DNA of 64,000 nucleotides from Hyphomicrobiales bacterium (GCA_027483505.1 JAIXUP010000040.1:1-64000), one strand, 5' to 3'. Counted from the first letter of the stretch, positions 1 to 8,920 are shown. A program made the numbers and translations. The notes: generated from the sequence alone by a model not told the origin.

Positions 1-132
1 GGCAACGGCTACATCAACGACTATCCCACCGGCCGCCTGCTGCGCGACGCCAAGCTCTACGAAATCGGCGCGGGCACCAGCGAGATCAGGCGCATGCTGA
101 TCGGACGGGAACTGTTCGAAAAAACGCGGTGA
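1..132 (+). CDS. Acyl-CoA dehydrogenase, isovaleryl-CoA dehydrogenase-like (C-terminal end only)
   Basis: Only the last 43 codons are present; the gene begins before the window. The frame starting at base 1 reads [18 protein letters not shown] and continues with [20 protein letters not shown] before a TGA stop. The stretch around [12 protein letters not shown] is the conserved end of acyl-CoA dehydrogenases, and the GNGYINDYP context is typical of isovaleryl-CoA dehydrogenase. That FAD enzyme oxidises isovaleryl-CoA to 3-methylcrotonyl-CoA in leucine breakdown. Family membership is clear; the exact substrate is inferred from a short fragment. Confidence 0.8.
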   Translation, partial: GNGYINDYPTGRLLRDAKLYEIGAGTSEIRRMLIGRELFEKTR

Positions 133-138
133 CCATTT

Positions 139-645
139 GTGGACAAGCCAGATTACATCAGCGGAGATATCTTTGTACTAAATCCAAATCCGCAAACACT
201 AAAGGCTTGGGAGCCGTTTTGGGACTGCGTTTCAATTCTTCTTGAAATGCAAAACTCTGATTTTGTCGATGATGGCAATCAACTCCCTGAGTGGCGCACT
301 CATTGGATAACGGGTATTACGTTGTTAAGGGCTGTGGGCCATGTCTTAGTAAAAGTAGATGCCGCTCAATCAATATCGCATCGATCCGCAATCGGCCAGC
401 TGTGGTCAAACATGAGACGCGACCGTGAAAAATACGCGATATTTTGGGAGTTTATCAACAAGGAGCGAAATAATATTCTCAAGACATATCAATTCGGCGC
501 AAGATTTATGACTGTCGATGGAGAGTATAGAATTATCTACAGCGATGGCACTGATGCATTTCAAATATTCAGATGGGCTGTTTATTGGTGGCGTAAGGAG
601 TTGATACTCCTAGAAAACTCCCTGATATGCTCCACGCCATCCTGA
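139..645 (+). CDS. Hypothetical protein, AT-rich orphan
   Basis: A 168-residue open frame with a GTG start and no clear Shine-Dalgarno sequence. I do not recognise the family with confidence. The protein is rich in tryptophan (nine, including a WAVYWW cluster near the C-terminus) and has a charged helical stretch (FWEFINKERNNILKTYQFG) around residues 102-120. It has no signal peptide or membrane segment. Its base composition is clearly more AT-rich than both neighbours, which suggests recent acquisition. It starts 6 nt after the acyl-CoA dehydrogenase stop, and its last 19 nt overlap the start of the LrgA gene in another frame. The coherent amino-acid composition makes it more likely real than chance. 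Confidence 0.6.
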   Translation: MDKPDYISGDIFVLNPNPQTLKAWEPFWDCVSILLEMQNSDFVDDGNQLPEWRTHWITGITLLRAVGHVLVKVDAAQSISHRSAIGQLWSNMRRDREKYAIFWEFINKERNNILKTYQFGARFMTVDGEYRIIYSDGTDAFQIFRWAVYWWRKELILLENSLICSTPS

Positions 646-1001
646 TCCTCCTCGGTTGCCAGCTCCTCGGCGAAGTGCTGGCGCGCGGGCTTGGCCTGCC
701 CGTCCCCGGCCCTGTCATCGGCATGGCGCTGCTGTTCGCGGCGCTTCAACTGCGCGCGCGGTTGACGCCGGAGGCGGCTGAGATCGGCACCCTCCCCTTG
801 GGCGCGGTCGCAGCGTTCCTGCTGGCGAACCTGTCGCTTCTGTTTGTCCCCGCAGGCACCGGCATCATCCGGCAGACGGCGGTGCTGACGGCCCATGGGC
901 CGGGGCTGGTCATCGCGCTGGTCGGCTCGACCGCCCTGACCCTGATCGTGACAGCGCTGGTGTTCGTCGCCGTGGCGCGCCGCACGGATCGGAAGCCATG
1001 A
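627..1001 (+). CDS. CidA/LrgA family membrane protein
   Basis: A 124-residue protein with about four hydrophobic segments. The N-terminal part (LGCQLLGEVLARGLGLPVPG then PVIGMALLF) matches the CidA/LrgA family, holin-like inner-membrane proteins linked to control of murein hydrolase activity and to export of small metabolites such as pyruvate or glycolate. It overlaps the following LrgB-like gene by 4 nt (ATGA), the usual two-gene arrangement, so the pair is very probably co-translated. Length is normal for the family. The physiological substrate cannot be read from the sequence. Confidence 0.88.
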   Translation: MLHAILILLGCQLLGEVLARGLGLPVPGPVIGMALLFAALQLRARLTPEAAEIGTLPLGAVAAFLLANLSLLFVPAGTGIIRQTAVLTAHGPGLVIALVGSTALTLIVTALVFVAVARRTDRKP

Positions 1002-1714
1002 CCGACCCTGCCCGCCTTTGGGTCTTTCTGGCCGCAAGCCCGCTGTTCTGGCTGACGGCGACACTTGCAGCCTATGCCGTGGCGGATTGGCTGTCGCAGC
1101 GCGCCGACCGCAACCCGTTGGTGAACCCGGTGCTCATCGCGGTGCTGCTGCTGGCGGCGCTGCTGACGCTCACACGCACGCCCTATGAAACCTATTTTGA
1201 AGGCGCGCAGTTCGTGCACTTCCTGCTCGGCCCTGCGACGGTTGCGCTGGCCGTGCCGCTGCATCGCAACTGGGCGACCGTTCGCAAGGCACTGGCGCCG
1301 ATCTTTGCCGCCCTGCTGGCCGGGGCGGCAACAGCGGTTGTCTCCGCTGTCGGCATCGCCTGGGCCTTTGGCGCCCCATTCGACGTGCTCGCCTCGCTGG
1401 CGCCGAAATCCGTGACAGCCGCGATCGCCATGGGCATCTCGCAGGAGATCGGCGGCAATCCGGCCCTCACCGCCACGCTGGTGATCAGCACCGGCGTTCT
1501 CGGCGCGATCATGGTGACGCCGCTGATGAACGCCATGGGCCTGACCGACTATCGCGCGCGCGGCTTTGCGGTCGGTGTTGCGTCACACGGCATCGGCACT
1601 GCCCGCGCCTTCCAGGTCGATCCGGTGGCCGGCACCTTCGCCGGCATCGCGCTCGGCCTCAACGGCTTGCTCACGGCGCTGATCGCGCCCGTGATCATCG
1701 GATGGATTCGTTAG
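998..1714 (+). CDS. LrgB/CidB family membrane protein
   Basis: A 238-residue, highly hydrophobic protein with roughly six to seven membrane segments. The stretch with EIGGNPALTA and the later GIGTARAFQ segment are conserved family features. LrgB/CidB proteins work with LrgA/CidA partners in the inner membrane; roles proposed for the family are control of autolysis and glycolate or pyruvate export. The start overlaps the LrgA stop by 4 nt. The gene is full length and ends in TAG at 1714, followed by 167 bp without a gene. Confidence 0.9.
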   Translation: MTDPARLWVFLAASPLFWLTATLAAYAVADWLSQRADRNPLVNPVLIAVLLLAALLTLTRTPYETYFEGAQFVHFLLGPATVALAVPLHRNWATVRKALAPIFAALLAGAATAVVSAVGIAWAFGAPFDVLASLAPKSVTAAIAMGISQEIGGNPALTATLVISTGVLGAIMVTPLMNAMGLTDYRARGFAVGVASHGIGTARAFQVDPVAGTFAGIALGLNGLLTALIAPVIIGWIR

Positions 1715-1881
1715 GCTTGCACGGCTTCACAGTGCGGCACGCAGTTTTTTCTTTGCGCCGATCCCCTTATGCCGCTGGCAAGTTGCGGGAGGCTGCGCTA
1801 TCTCCGCAACGCCAGTCGCCCCGCTGGCGTCCGGTGCGGTCGAAGCCACTGGAAAGTCTCCGGAATGGATAGCCGAACATC

Positions 1882-2460
1882 ATGCTCAAGCGAGCCTATG
1901 ACTGGGTTGTGTCCTATGCCAGCCACCCGCGCGCCGTCTGGGTGCTGTTCGCCGTCACCTTTCTCGAAAGCTCGGTCAGCCCGATCCCGCCGCTGCCGCT
2001 GCTGATCCCGATGTGCCTGGCCCGGCCGGATCGGGCCTGGTACTACGCCTTCGTCTGCTCGGTCGGCGCGCTGCTCGGCGGCTACATGGGCTACGCCATC
2101 GGCTACCTGCTCTACGAATCCGTCGGCCTGTGGGTGATGAACCTGTACGGCATGGCCGACGACGCCAAGAAGATGGTCAATGAATCGCAGCACATCTGGT
2201 TCTGGGTGCTGCTCACCAAGGGCCTGACGCCGATCCCCTTCAAGATTGTCACCATCATGTCGGGCTTCATCCACTTCGACCTGAAGCTGTTCACCATCGG
2301 CGCCTTTGTCTCCCGCATCACCTTCTTCATGATGTTCGCAGTGGCGCTCCGCTTCTACGGCGACAACATCCGCATCTTCATGGAGAAGCACCTGCCGCTG
2401 GCGACAGGCATCCTGCTGTTCTTCATCATCGGCGGCTTCCTGTTGCCGGCGCTGCTCTGA
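1882..2460 (+). CDS. DedA/SNARE-associated family protein, YqaA type
   Basis: A 192-residue integral membrane protein. It has the YqaA-type DedA layout: an early FLESSVSPIPPLPLLIP re-entrant motif near residues 27-43, then G-rich membrane segments, then a second TKGLTPIPFKIVTI motif around residue 112, and a C-terminal hydrophobic helix. DedA proteins are inner-membrane proteins thought to be lipid carriers (for example of undecaprenyl phosphate) needed for envelope homeostasis. The gene stands alone, 167 bp after lrgB. The transported lipid is not predictable here. Confidence 0.85.
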   Translation: MLKRAYDWVVSYASHPRAVWVLFAVTFLESSVSPIPPLPLLIPMCLARPDRAWYYAFVCSVGALLGGYMGYAIGYLLYESVGLWVMNLYGMADDAKKMVNESQHIWFWVLLTKGLTPIPFKIVTIMSGFIHFDLKLFTIGAFVSRITFFMMFAVALRFYGDNIRIFMEKHLPLATGILLFFIIGGFLLPALL

Positions 2461-2500
2461 GCCGGCGAAAGCGTTCAGCCAGGTCAGATCGATTTAGATT

Positions 2501-2518
2501 TGTGACATTTCGGTCACA
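2501..2518. promoter_or_regulatory. Dyad TGTGAC-N6-GTCACA, possible operator
   Basis: A perfect 6-bp inverted repeat with a 6-bp spacer, 40 bp after the DedA stop and 252 bp before the ilvD start. It resembles a CRP/FNR-type site, but the half-site spacing is 2 bp longer than the classical TGTGA-N6-TCACA. It could also be a weak hairpin. Its function is speculative. Confidence 0.3.
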
Positions 2519-2757
2519 GGCTGGAATTGTTCCGGAACGGACATCCTGAGGCGCGATCACTGCCCCGATTGCGCCACAAAGCCAAAGCCTTTCTGCAGTT
2601 GTTAAACTGCTGATTTCCAGTCGCTTTGTCTCCCGAGGTTTGTCTTCGCGCCCTCTGTTCGGATCTGGATGCCGACGGCAGCTCTGATTGCCGGGAAGCA
2701 CCCGAACGTGGCAAACGGACAACAGCCGCAAAACGGCAACGGGTTGATGAATCGTCT

Positions 2758-2764
2758 GGAGGGG
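2758..2764 (+). promoter_or_regulatory. Ribosome binding site fixing the ilvD start
   Basis: A GGAGGGG run lies 6 nt before the ATG at 2771. It favours that ATG over the in-frame ATG at 2669, which has no Shine-Dalgarno sequence. The homologous N-terminus of the family also begins near this methionine. Confidence 0.75.
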
Positions 2765-2770
2765 AAAACG

Positions 2771-4501
2771 ATGGACGCCAAGGTTTTTGACAAGTCGAAG
2801 CTGCCGAGCCGCCATGTCTCGGTTGGCCCGGCCCGCGCGCCGCACCGCTCCTACTATTACGCGATGGGCATGACCGCGAAGCAGATCGCGCAGCCGTTCG
2901 TCGGCGTCGCCAGTTGCTGGAACGAGGCCGCCCCCTGCAACATCGCGCTGATGCGTCAGGCCCAGGCCGTCAAGAAAGGCGTCTCCGCTGCCGGCGGCAC
3001 CCCGCGCGAGTTCTGCACCATCACCGTGACCGACGGCATCGCCATGGGCCACCAGGGCATGAAAGCGTCGCTGGCCTCGCGGGAGGTGATCGCCGACTCG
3101 GTCGAACTCACCATGCGCGGCCATTGCTACGACGCGCTTGTAGGCCTGGCCGGCTGCGACAAGTCACTGCCCGGCATGATGATGGCGATGGTCCGCCTGA
3201 ACGTGCCGTCGGTGTTCATCTATGGCGGCTCGATCCTGCCTGGCCGCTTCAAGGGCAAGCCCGTCACCGTGCAGGACGTGTTCGAGGCCGTCGGCAAGCA
3301 CTCGGTCGGCGCCATGTCGGACGAGGACCTCAAGGAACTCGAGGAAGCAGCCTGCCCGTCCGCCGGGTCCTGCGGCGCGCAGTTCACCGCCAACACCATG
3401 GCGACGGTCGCCGAAGCGATCGGCCTTGCGATGCCATATTCCTGTGGCGCGCCCGCCCCCTACGAGGTGCGCGACACCTTCTGCTACACCGCCGGCGAAC
3501 TGGTCATGGACCTCGTTGCCCGCCAGATCCGCCCGCGCGACATCGTCACGCTCAAGGCGCTGGAGAACGCGGCCACCGTGGTGGCGGCGTCCGGCGGCTC
3601 GACCAATGCGGCGCTGCACCTGCCGGCCATCGCGCATGAGTGCGGCATCAAGTTCGACCTGTTCGATGTCGCGGAAATCTTCAAGAAGACCCCCTACATC
3701 GCGGACCTCAAGCCTGGCGGAAAATATGTCGCCAAGGACATGTTCGAGGTCGGCGGCATTCCGCTCCTGATGAAGACGCTGCTCGACCACGGCTTCCTGC
3801 ATGGCGACTGCATGACCGTGACCGGCCGCACCATGGCCGAGAACATGGCCTCGGTGCAGTGGAACAGCGATCAGGACGTCGTCTATCCGGCGAACAAGCC
3901 CCTGACGAAGACCGGCGGCGTGGTCGGCCTCAAGGGCAACCTTGCGCCGGAGGGCGCGATCGTGAAGGTCGCCGGCATGCCCAAATCCAAGCAGAAGTTT
4001 TCGGGCCCGGCCCGCTGCTTCGACAACGAGGAACTGTGCTTCGAAGCGGTCAAGAACAAGCAGTACAAGGAAGGCGACGTGCTCGTCATCCGTTACGAAG
4101 GGCCGAAGGGCGGCCCCGGCATGCGCGAGATGCTGGCCACCACCGCCGCGCTCTATGGGCAGGGCATGGGCGACAAGGTCGCGCTGATCACCGACGGGCG
4201 TTTCTCGGGCGCGACCCGCGGCTTCTGCGTCGGCCATGTCGGACCGGAAGCCGCCGTCGGCGGGCCGATCGGGCTCATCCAGGATGGCGACATCATCGAT
4301 CTTGATGCGGTCAAGGGAACGCTCAAGGTTCGCCTTACGGCCGCCGAATTGCGGGCGCGTAAGAAGCTCTGGAAGCCGCGCGAAACGGAGTTCGCCTCCG
4401 GCGCCCTTTGGAAATACGCGCAGACCGTCGGCTCGGCCGTCGGCGGCGCCGTAACGCACCCCGGGGGGGCCTTCGAGAAGCATTGCTATGCGGATATCTG
4501 A
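2771..4501 (+). CDS. ilvD: Dihydroxy-acid dehydratase (IlvD/Edd family)
   Basis: A 576-residue protein of the IlvD/Edd dehydratase family. It converts 2,3-dihydroxy-isovalerate or 2,3-dihydroxy-3-methylvalerate to the 2-oxo acid in valine and isoleucine synthesis. Conserved iron-sulfur cysteines are visible at about residues 56 (in NEAAPCN), 129 (in GLAGCDKSLPG) and 201 (in CPSAGSCGAQ). The lysine after GCD (residue 131) corresponds to the metal-site lysine, and TDGRFSGATRG near the C-terminus carries the catalytic serine. The NEAAPC type resembles the [2Fe-2S] plant and actinobacterial enzymes. The related sugar-acid dehydratases of the family cannot be excluded, but sequence and length favour IlvD. 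The last 14 nt overlap the exoR-like gene. Confidence 0.9.
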   Translation: MDAKVFDKSKLPSRHVSVGPARAPHRSYYYAMGMTAKQIAQPFVGVASCWNEAAPCNIALMRQAQAVKKGVSAAGGTPREFCTITVTDGIAMGHQGMKASLASREVIADSVELTMRGHCYDALVGLAGCDKSLPGMMMAMVRLNVPSVFIYGGSILPGRFKGKPVTVQDVFEAVGKHSVGAMSDEDLKELEEAACPSAGSCGAQFTANTMATVAEAIGLAMPYSCGAPAPYEVRDTFCYTAGELVMDLVARQIRPRDIVTLKALENAATVVAASGGSTNAALHLPAIAHECGIKFDLFDVAEIFKKTPYIADLKPGGKYVAKDMFEVGGIPLLMKTLLDHGFLHGDCMTVTGRTMAENMASVQWNSDQDVVYPANKPLTKTGGVVGLKGNLAPEGAIVKVAGMPKSKQKFSGPARCFDNEELCFEAVKNKQYKEGDVLVIRYEGPKGGPGMREMLATTAALYGQGMGDKVALITDGRFSGATRGFCVGHVGPEAAVGGPIGLIQDGDIIDLDAVKGTLKVRLTAAELRARKKLWKPRETEFASGALWKYAQTVGSAVGGAVTHPGGAFEKHCYADI

Positions 4502-5348
4502 CCTCACCGTTTCATTGTTGATCCTTGGCGCCATGGCGGGGCCTGCGCTGGCGCAGGACGCGGGCCGGACAGGCGTGGGGTCGCCGCCGCGCGCCGTGCT
4601 TGCGCCCTCGCCCGGCGCAGCGCAGCCCGTGCCGCTCGCGCCGTTCTCCTCGGCGCGCGACGCGCTCAGGGCCGGCGTCAAGGACTACAATGCGGGTGAC
4701 AAGCTTGGCGCGGCCCGTGCGCTTGAGTACGCCGCAGGTCAGGGCGACGCCCTGGCCTTGTGGAAGCTCGGCAGGATGCATTCCATCGGTGATGGCGTGC
4801 CGCATGACGATCTGAAAGCCTTCGAGTACTTCTCGAAGGTGGCCGATGAATATGCAGACGAAACGCCCGGCACGGCGAGCGCCCGCATCGTTGCCTCCGC
4901 CTTCGTGCAGCTCGGCCTTTACATGCGCGACGGCATCAAGGGCACCTATGTCAAGCCCAACGCGGCGAAGGCGGTGGAGCTGTTCCAGTATGCAGCGAGC
5001 TATTATGGCGACGCGGATGCGCAGTTTGAGCTGAGCCGTCTGCATCTGGAAGGGCGGGGCGTCGCCAGGGACCCCCGTCAGGCGGCGCGCTGGTTGAACC
5101 TGTCGGCCGAGAAAGGCCATATCCGCTCGCAGGCGCTGCTTGGCCAGCTCATGCTGGCCGGCGAATCCGGCATGCCGCGTCAGGCGGCCCGCGGACTGAT
5201 GTGGCTCACACTGGCGCGCGACAGCGCCGACCCTGTGGCGAACGCCGACATCATCGAAGCCCAGAAGAAGGCCTTCGAGGCTGCCAGCCAGGAAGACCGC
5301 GAGGCTGCGCTGATCTTCCTCAAGCGCCAGATGGAACGCCGGCGCTGA
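4488..5348 (+). CDS. exoR: Sel1-repeat periplasmic protein, ExoR-like
   Basis: A 286-residue protein with an N-terminal signal peptide (cleavage likely after ALAQ, residue about 23), a short proline/alanine-rich linker, then Sel1-type TPR repeats. Good repeats are ALALWKLGRMHSIGDGV, DADAQFELSRLHLEGRGVA and RSQALLGQLMLAGESG. Length, export signal and repeat layout match ExoR of rhizobia, the periplasmic inhibitor of the ExoS-ChvI two-component system that controls exopolysaccharide and motility. The gene starts inside ilvD and is convergent with xthA 5 bp downstream. No exoS/chvI genes are in this window. The ExoR assignment rests on architecture and remembered family sequence, so a generic Sel1 protein remains possible. 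Confidence 0.7.
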   Translation: MRISDLTVSLLILGAMAGPALAQDAGRTGVGSPPRAVLAPSPGAAQPVPLAPFSSARDALRAGVKDYNAGDKLGAARALEYAAGQGDALALWKLGRMHSIGDGVPHDDLKAFEYFSKVADEYADETPGTASARIVASAFVQLGLYMRDGIKGTYVKPNAAKAVELFQYAASYYGDADAQFELSRLHLEGRGVARDPRQAARWLNLSAEKGHIRSQALLGQLMLAGESGMPRQAARGLMWLTLARDSADPVANADIIEAQKKAFEAASQEDREAALIFLKRQMERRR

Positions 5349-5353
5349 GGCGC

Positions 5354-6136
5354 CTATTCCGCGAGCTCCACGCCGACCGGCACATGGTCCGAAGGCTTTT
5401 CCCAGGCCCGCGTGTGTTTGTGGATCACAGTGCTGACCAGACGGTCCGTCGCCTGCGGTGACAGCAGCAGGTGATCGATCCGGATGCCGTTGTTCTTCTG
5501 CCAAGCGCCGGCCTGATAATCCCAGAAGGTGTAAAGCTTGTCGGCCTCGGTGGTCGCGCGCACGGCCTCCGTCAGGCCAATGTTCAGCAGTTCGCGGAAC
5601 TTCGCCCGCGTCTGCGGCAGGAACAGCGCGTCATTGGCCCACACCGCCGGATCATGGCAGTCGCGCGGCTCGGGGATGACGTTGTAGTCGCCGGCCAACA
5701 CCAGCGGCTCCTCCAGTTTCATCAGGTCGCGTGCATGCCGGATCAGCCGGTCCATCCAGGCGACCTTGTAGGTGTACTTGTCGGTCCCGGTCGGATTGCC
5801 GTTGGGCAAATAGATCGAGGCGACGCGAACGGCGCCGGAGCCAAACGGCACCACGCCCTCCAGATAGCGCGCCTGCTCGTCCGAATCATCGCCGGGAAGG
5901 CCGCGCCGCACATCCTCCAGCCTGTGTTTTGACAGGATGGCCACGCCGTTGAAGGTCTTTTGTCCGAGCATCTCGACCTGATAGCCCGCAGCTTCGATCT
6001 CCAGCCGCGGAAAGCTGTCATCCTGCGTCTTGATCTCCTGCAGGCAAAGCACGTCGGGCTCATCTTCCTTGAGGAAGGCAAGGAGATGATCAAGCCGCTG
6101 GCGGATCGAATTGACGTTCCAGGTGGTGATGCGCAT
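5354..6136 (-). CDS. xthA: Exodeoxyribonuclease III
   Basis: A 260-residue endonuclease/exonuclease/phosphatase-fold enzyme that cuts DNA at abasic sites and removes 3' blocks in base excision repair. Conserved parts are ITTWNVNSIR at the N-terminus (Asn7), LQEIKTQD (metal-binding Glu34), the LAGDYNVIP motif with catalytic Asp and Asn, GIRIDHLLLS and the final SDHVPVGVEL with the catalytic His. All active-site residues are present and the length is typical. The gene is convergent with the exoR-like gene. Confidence 0.95.
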   Translation of the reverse strand: MRITTWNVNSIRQRLDHLLAFLKEDEPDVLCLQEIKTQDDSFPRLEIEAAGYQVEMLGQKTFNGVAILSKHRLEDVRRGLPGDDSDEQARYLEGVVPFGSGAVRVASIYLPNGNPTGTDKYTYKVAWMDRLIRHARDLMKLEEPLVLAGDYNVIPEPRDCHDPAVWANDALFLPQTRAKFRELLNIGLTEAVRATTEADKLYTFWDYQAGAWQKNNGIRIDHLLLSPQATDRLVSTVIHKHTRAWEKPSDHVPVGVELAE

Positions 6137-6214
6137 CAGGCTAATGAGCAGATGTGCTGCGGTTTCTCAAGGCGTTGTTGATCGACGGCCCCGCACCATC
6201 CACGCTTCGCCCCC

Positions 6215-8920
6215 TCACCCCAGCCGCTCGAGCGCGTCCCGGATTTTCACCTGCCGCGCCCTAGCCTCGGCGACGCGTTCGCGATTCTCCTCGATCACCT
6301 CTTCGGGCGCCTTGGCGACGAAATCCGGGTTGGAGAGCTTGCGCTCGACGCCGGCGATCTCGCCGTCAAGCTTGCCGAGTTCCTTGACGAGGCGTGTTTT
6401 CTCGGCGCCAAGGTCGATCAGGCCTGCGAGCGGCATGGCGATGGTCTCGCCGCGCACCACGATCTGGGCGGATTGCGGCGGCGCGGCGTCGGCGAAGCGG
6501 ATCGAGGATGCCCGCGCCTGACGGGCGATCATGGCGTCCCAGTTGCCGACGATGGCGCGCGTCGCGGGCTTCGCGCCGACGAGGACGAGTTCGACCTGCG
6601 CACCTCCTGCCACATTGACTTCGGTACGGACCGAGCGGATTTCAGAAATCAGATCGACCACGAAGCCGATCTCGGCCTCTGCTTCGGGATTTTCGAGTCC
6701 CGCCATATCCGGCCACGCGGCATGACACAGCAGGCTTGTCCGGGCCGGACCCGCCTCGCCCTTCACGGCCCAGAGCTCCTCGGTCATGAACGGCATGAAC
6801 GGGTGCAGTATCTTGGCGATGATGTCGATGACGTACGCCACCGTGGCGCGGGTCTCGTCCTTGGCGGCGCTATCACCCTCCGCCTGCAGCACGGGCTTGG
6901 ATAACTCCACATACCAGTCGCAGAACGTGCCCCAGACGAAACGGTAGGCCACATCCGCCGCATCGCTGAAGCGGAAGGCTTCGATGGCGGAGGCGACATC
7001 GCGAGCCGCTACAGCGGCCTCCGCGATCACCCATCTGTTGAGCGTCTCGCGCACGGCGCTGGGATTGAAATCGGCCACGCGCCCGCAGCCGTTCATCTCG
7101 GCAAAACGGGCTGCATTCCAGATCTTGGTCGCGAAGTTGCGGTAGCCCTCGACGCGGGCCATCGACAGCTTGATGTCGCGCCCGCCGCTGGTCATCGCGG
7201 CCAGCGTGAAGCGCATCGCGTCCGCGCCATACTGGTCGATGACGGTGAGCGGGTCGATGACGTTGCCCGTCGTCTTCGACATCTTCTTGCCCTTCTCGTC
7301 GCGGACGATCCCGTGCAGGATCACGTCGGCGAACGGGGCCTGACCCATGAACTCCTCGCCCATCATCATCATCCGCGCCACCCAGAAGAACAGGATGTCG
7401 GCCGCCGTGACGAGGGTGTTGGTCGGGTAGAATTTGTCTAGTTCAGGCGTTGTTTCAGGCCAGCCGAGCGTCGAGAACGGCCAAAGAGCGGACGAAAACC
7501 AGGTATCGAGGACGTCTTCGTCGCGGCGCAGCGCGACCGGTCCGCCATAGTGCCGCATCGCCGCAGCCTGAGCCGCCGCCTCGTCAAGTTCGACGAAATG
7601 GGTTCCATCCGGTCCATACCATGCCGGGATCTGGTGCCCCCACCACAATTGCCGCGAAACACACCACGGCTCGATGTTCTCCATCCAGTTGAAGAAGACC
7701 TTGTCCCGCTCGGGCGGATGCAGCTTGGTCCGGCCCTCACGGACGGCAGCCATGGCCTTCTCGGCCATCGGCTTCACGTCGACATACCATTGCTCCGTCA
7801 GCCAGGGCTCGATCACGACGCCGGAACGGTCGCCATGCGGCACGGAGTGCACATGCGGCTCGATCTTCGCCACGAGCCCCATGGCGTCAAGATCAGCCAC
7901 CAGGCGCTTGCGGCACTCGTAGCGATCAAGGCCGCGATACTGCTCCGGCATGTGCGGCTCGTCGACCATCTGCGCCGTCGCCGTGAACAGGTTGATCAGC
8001 GGAACCACATCCGAATGGCGCTTGTAGACTTCATAGTCGTTGAAATCATGGGCCGCAGTGATCTTCACGGCGCCAGTGCCCTTCTCGGGATCGGCATAGC
8101 TGTCGCCGATGATCGGCAGGCGGCGGTTGACCAGCGGCAGGATCGCGGTCTTGCCAATCATCCAGCCGATCTTGTCGTTGTCGGGGTGGACCGCGACTGC
8201 GCCATCGCCCAGCATCGTCTCGGGCCGCGTGGTCGCGATCGTGATGAACGTAGTCTCATCCTCCGGGTTGAAGGCGACGCCCTCAAGCGGATAGCGGAAG
8301 TACCACATATGCCCCTTGATCTCGCGCTGTTCGACCTCGAGGTCGGAGATCGCGGTGAGCAGCTTGGGGTCCCAGTTCACCAGCCGCCTTGCCTTGTAGA
8401 TCAAGCCCTTGCGGTGCAGTTCCACGAACACCTTGAGCACAGCCTCGCTGAGGCCGGGGTCCATGGTGAAGCGCTCGCGGCTCCAGTCGCAAGATGCGCC
8501 GAGCCGCTTGAGCTGGTTGACGATGGTGCCGCCGCTTTCTTCCTTCCAGGCCCAGACCTCCTTGAGGAAGGCTTCACGGCCCATACTGCGGCGGTCGGTG
8601 CGATTCTCGGCGGCCAGTTTGCGCTCCACCATCATCTGGGTCGCAATGCCGGCATGATCCGTGCCGGGCTGCCAGAGCACGTCCCGGCCCTTCATGCGCC
8701 AGTAGCGGCACAGCACATCCTGCAGCGTATTGTTGAGCGCGTGGCCGATGTGCAGCGAGCCCGTGACATTCGGCGGCGGGATGACGATGCAGTACGGCTC
8801 GGCGGTCTCGCGGCCCGGCCGCATGGCCGAAAATGCCTTGGCCTCGGACCAGCGCGACGCGATGCGCGCCTCGATCGCCGAGGGGTCGAACCTGTTGTCC
8901 ATCATGGGAGCGGACCTCAA
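6215..8920 (-). CDS. valS: Valyl-tRNA synthetase
   Basis: A 901-residue class I aminoacyl-tRNA synthetase that charges tRNA-Val. The HIGH motif is at residues 57-60 (in PPPNVTGSLHIGHALNN) and the KMSKT motif lies near residue 546 (in EKGKKMSKTTGNV). The zinc/editing insertion and a C-terminal coiled-coil arm (residues about 830-901, rich in Lys, Glu and Leu) are present. The true start may be the ATG at 8902, since MDNRF is a more usual N-terminus. It lies downstream of popZ with 107 bp between, in the tolC-popZ-valS order common in Alphaproteobacteria. Confidence 0.97.
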   Translation of the reverse strand: MRSAPMMDNRFDPSAIEARIASRWSEAKAFSAMRPGRETAEPYCIVIPPPNVTGSLHIGHALNNTLQDVLCRYWRMKGRDVLWQPGTDHAGIATQMMVERKLAAENRTDRRSMGREAFLKEVWAWKEESGGTIVNQLKRLGASCDWSRERFTMDPGLSEAVLKVFVELHRKGLIYKARRLVNWDPKLLTAISDLEVEQREIKGHMWYFRYPLEGVAFNPEDETTFITIATTRPETMLGDGAVAVHPDNDKIGWMIGKTAILPLVNRRLPIIGDSYADPEKGTGAVKITAAHDFNDYEVYKRHSDVVPLINLFTATAQMVDEPHMPEQYRGLDRYECRKRLVADLDAMGLVAKIEPHVHSVPHGDRSGVVIEPWLTEQWYVDVKPMAEKAMAAVREGRTKLHPPERDKVFFNWMENIEPWCVSRQLWWGHQIPAWYGPDGTHFVELDEAAAQAAAMRHYGGPVALRRDEDVLDTWFSSALWPFSTLGWPETTPELDKFYPTNTLVTAADILFFWVARMMMMGEEFMGQAPFADVILHGIVRDEKGKKMSKTTGNVIDPLTVIDQYGADAMRFTLAAMTSGGRDIKLSMARVEGYRNFATKIWNAARFAEMNGCGRVADFNPSAVRETLNRWVIAEAAVAARDVASAIEAFRFSDAADVAYRFVWGTFCDWYVELSKPVLQAEGDSAAKDETRATVAYVIDIIAKILHPFMPFMTEELWAVKGEAGPARTSLLCHAAWPDMAGLENPEAEAEIGFVVDLISEIRSVRTEVNVAGGAQVELVLVGAKPATRAIVGNWDAMIARQARASSIRFADAAPPQSAQIVVRGETIAMPLAGLIDLGAEKTRLVKELGKLDGEIAGVERKLSNPDFVAKAPEEVIEENRERVAEARARQVKIRDALERLG

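Larger units (their letters stand above)
2461..2770. other. 310-bp intergenic region before ilvD
   Basis: No convincing gene lies between the DedA stop and the ilvD start. The region holds a perfect dyad TGTGAC-N6-GTCACA just after the DedA stop and a small palindrome GCAGTT-GTTA-AACTGC at 2595-2610. The ilvD frame stays open upstream to 2669, but that part lacks a ribosome site and reads as leader rather than protein. I see no leader peptide rich in branched-chain codons and no recognisable riboswitch. Confidence 0.5.

Noticed and set aside
2669-2770. N-terminal extension of IlvD by 34 residues
   Set aside because: No ribosome site precedes 2669, whereas GGAGGGG precedes the ATG at 2771, where family similarity begins.
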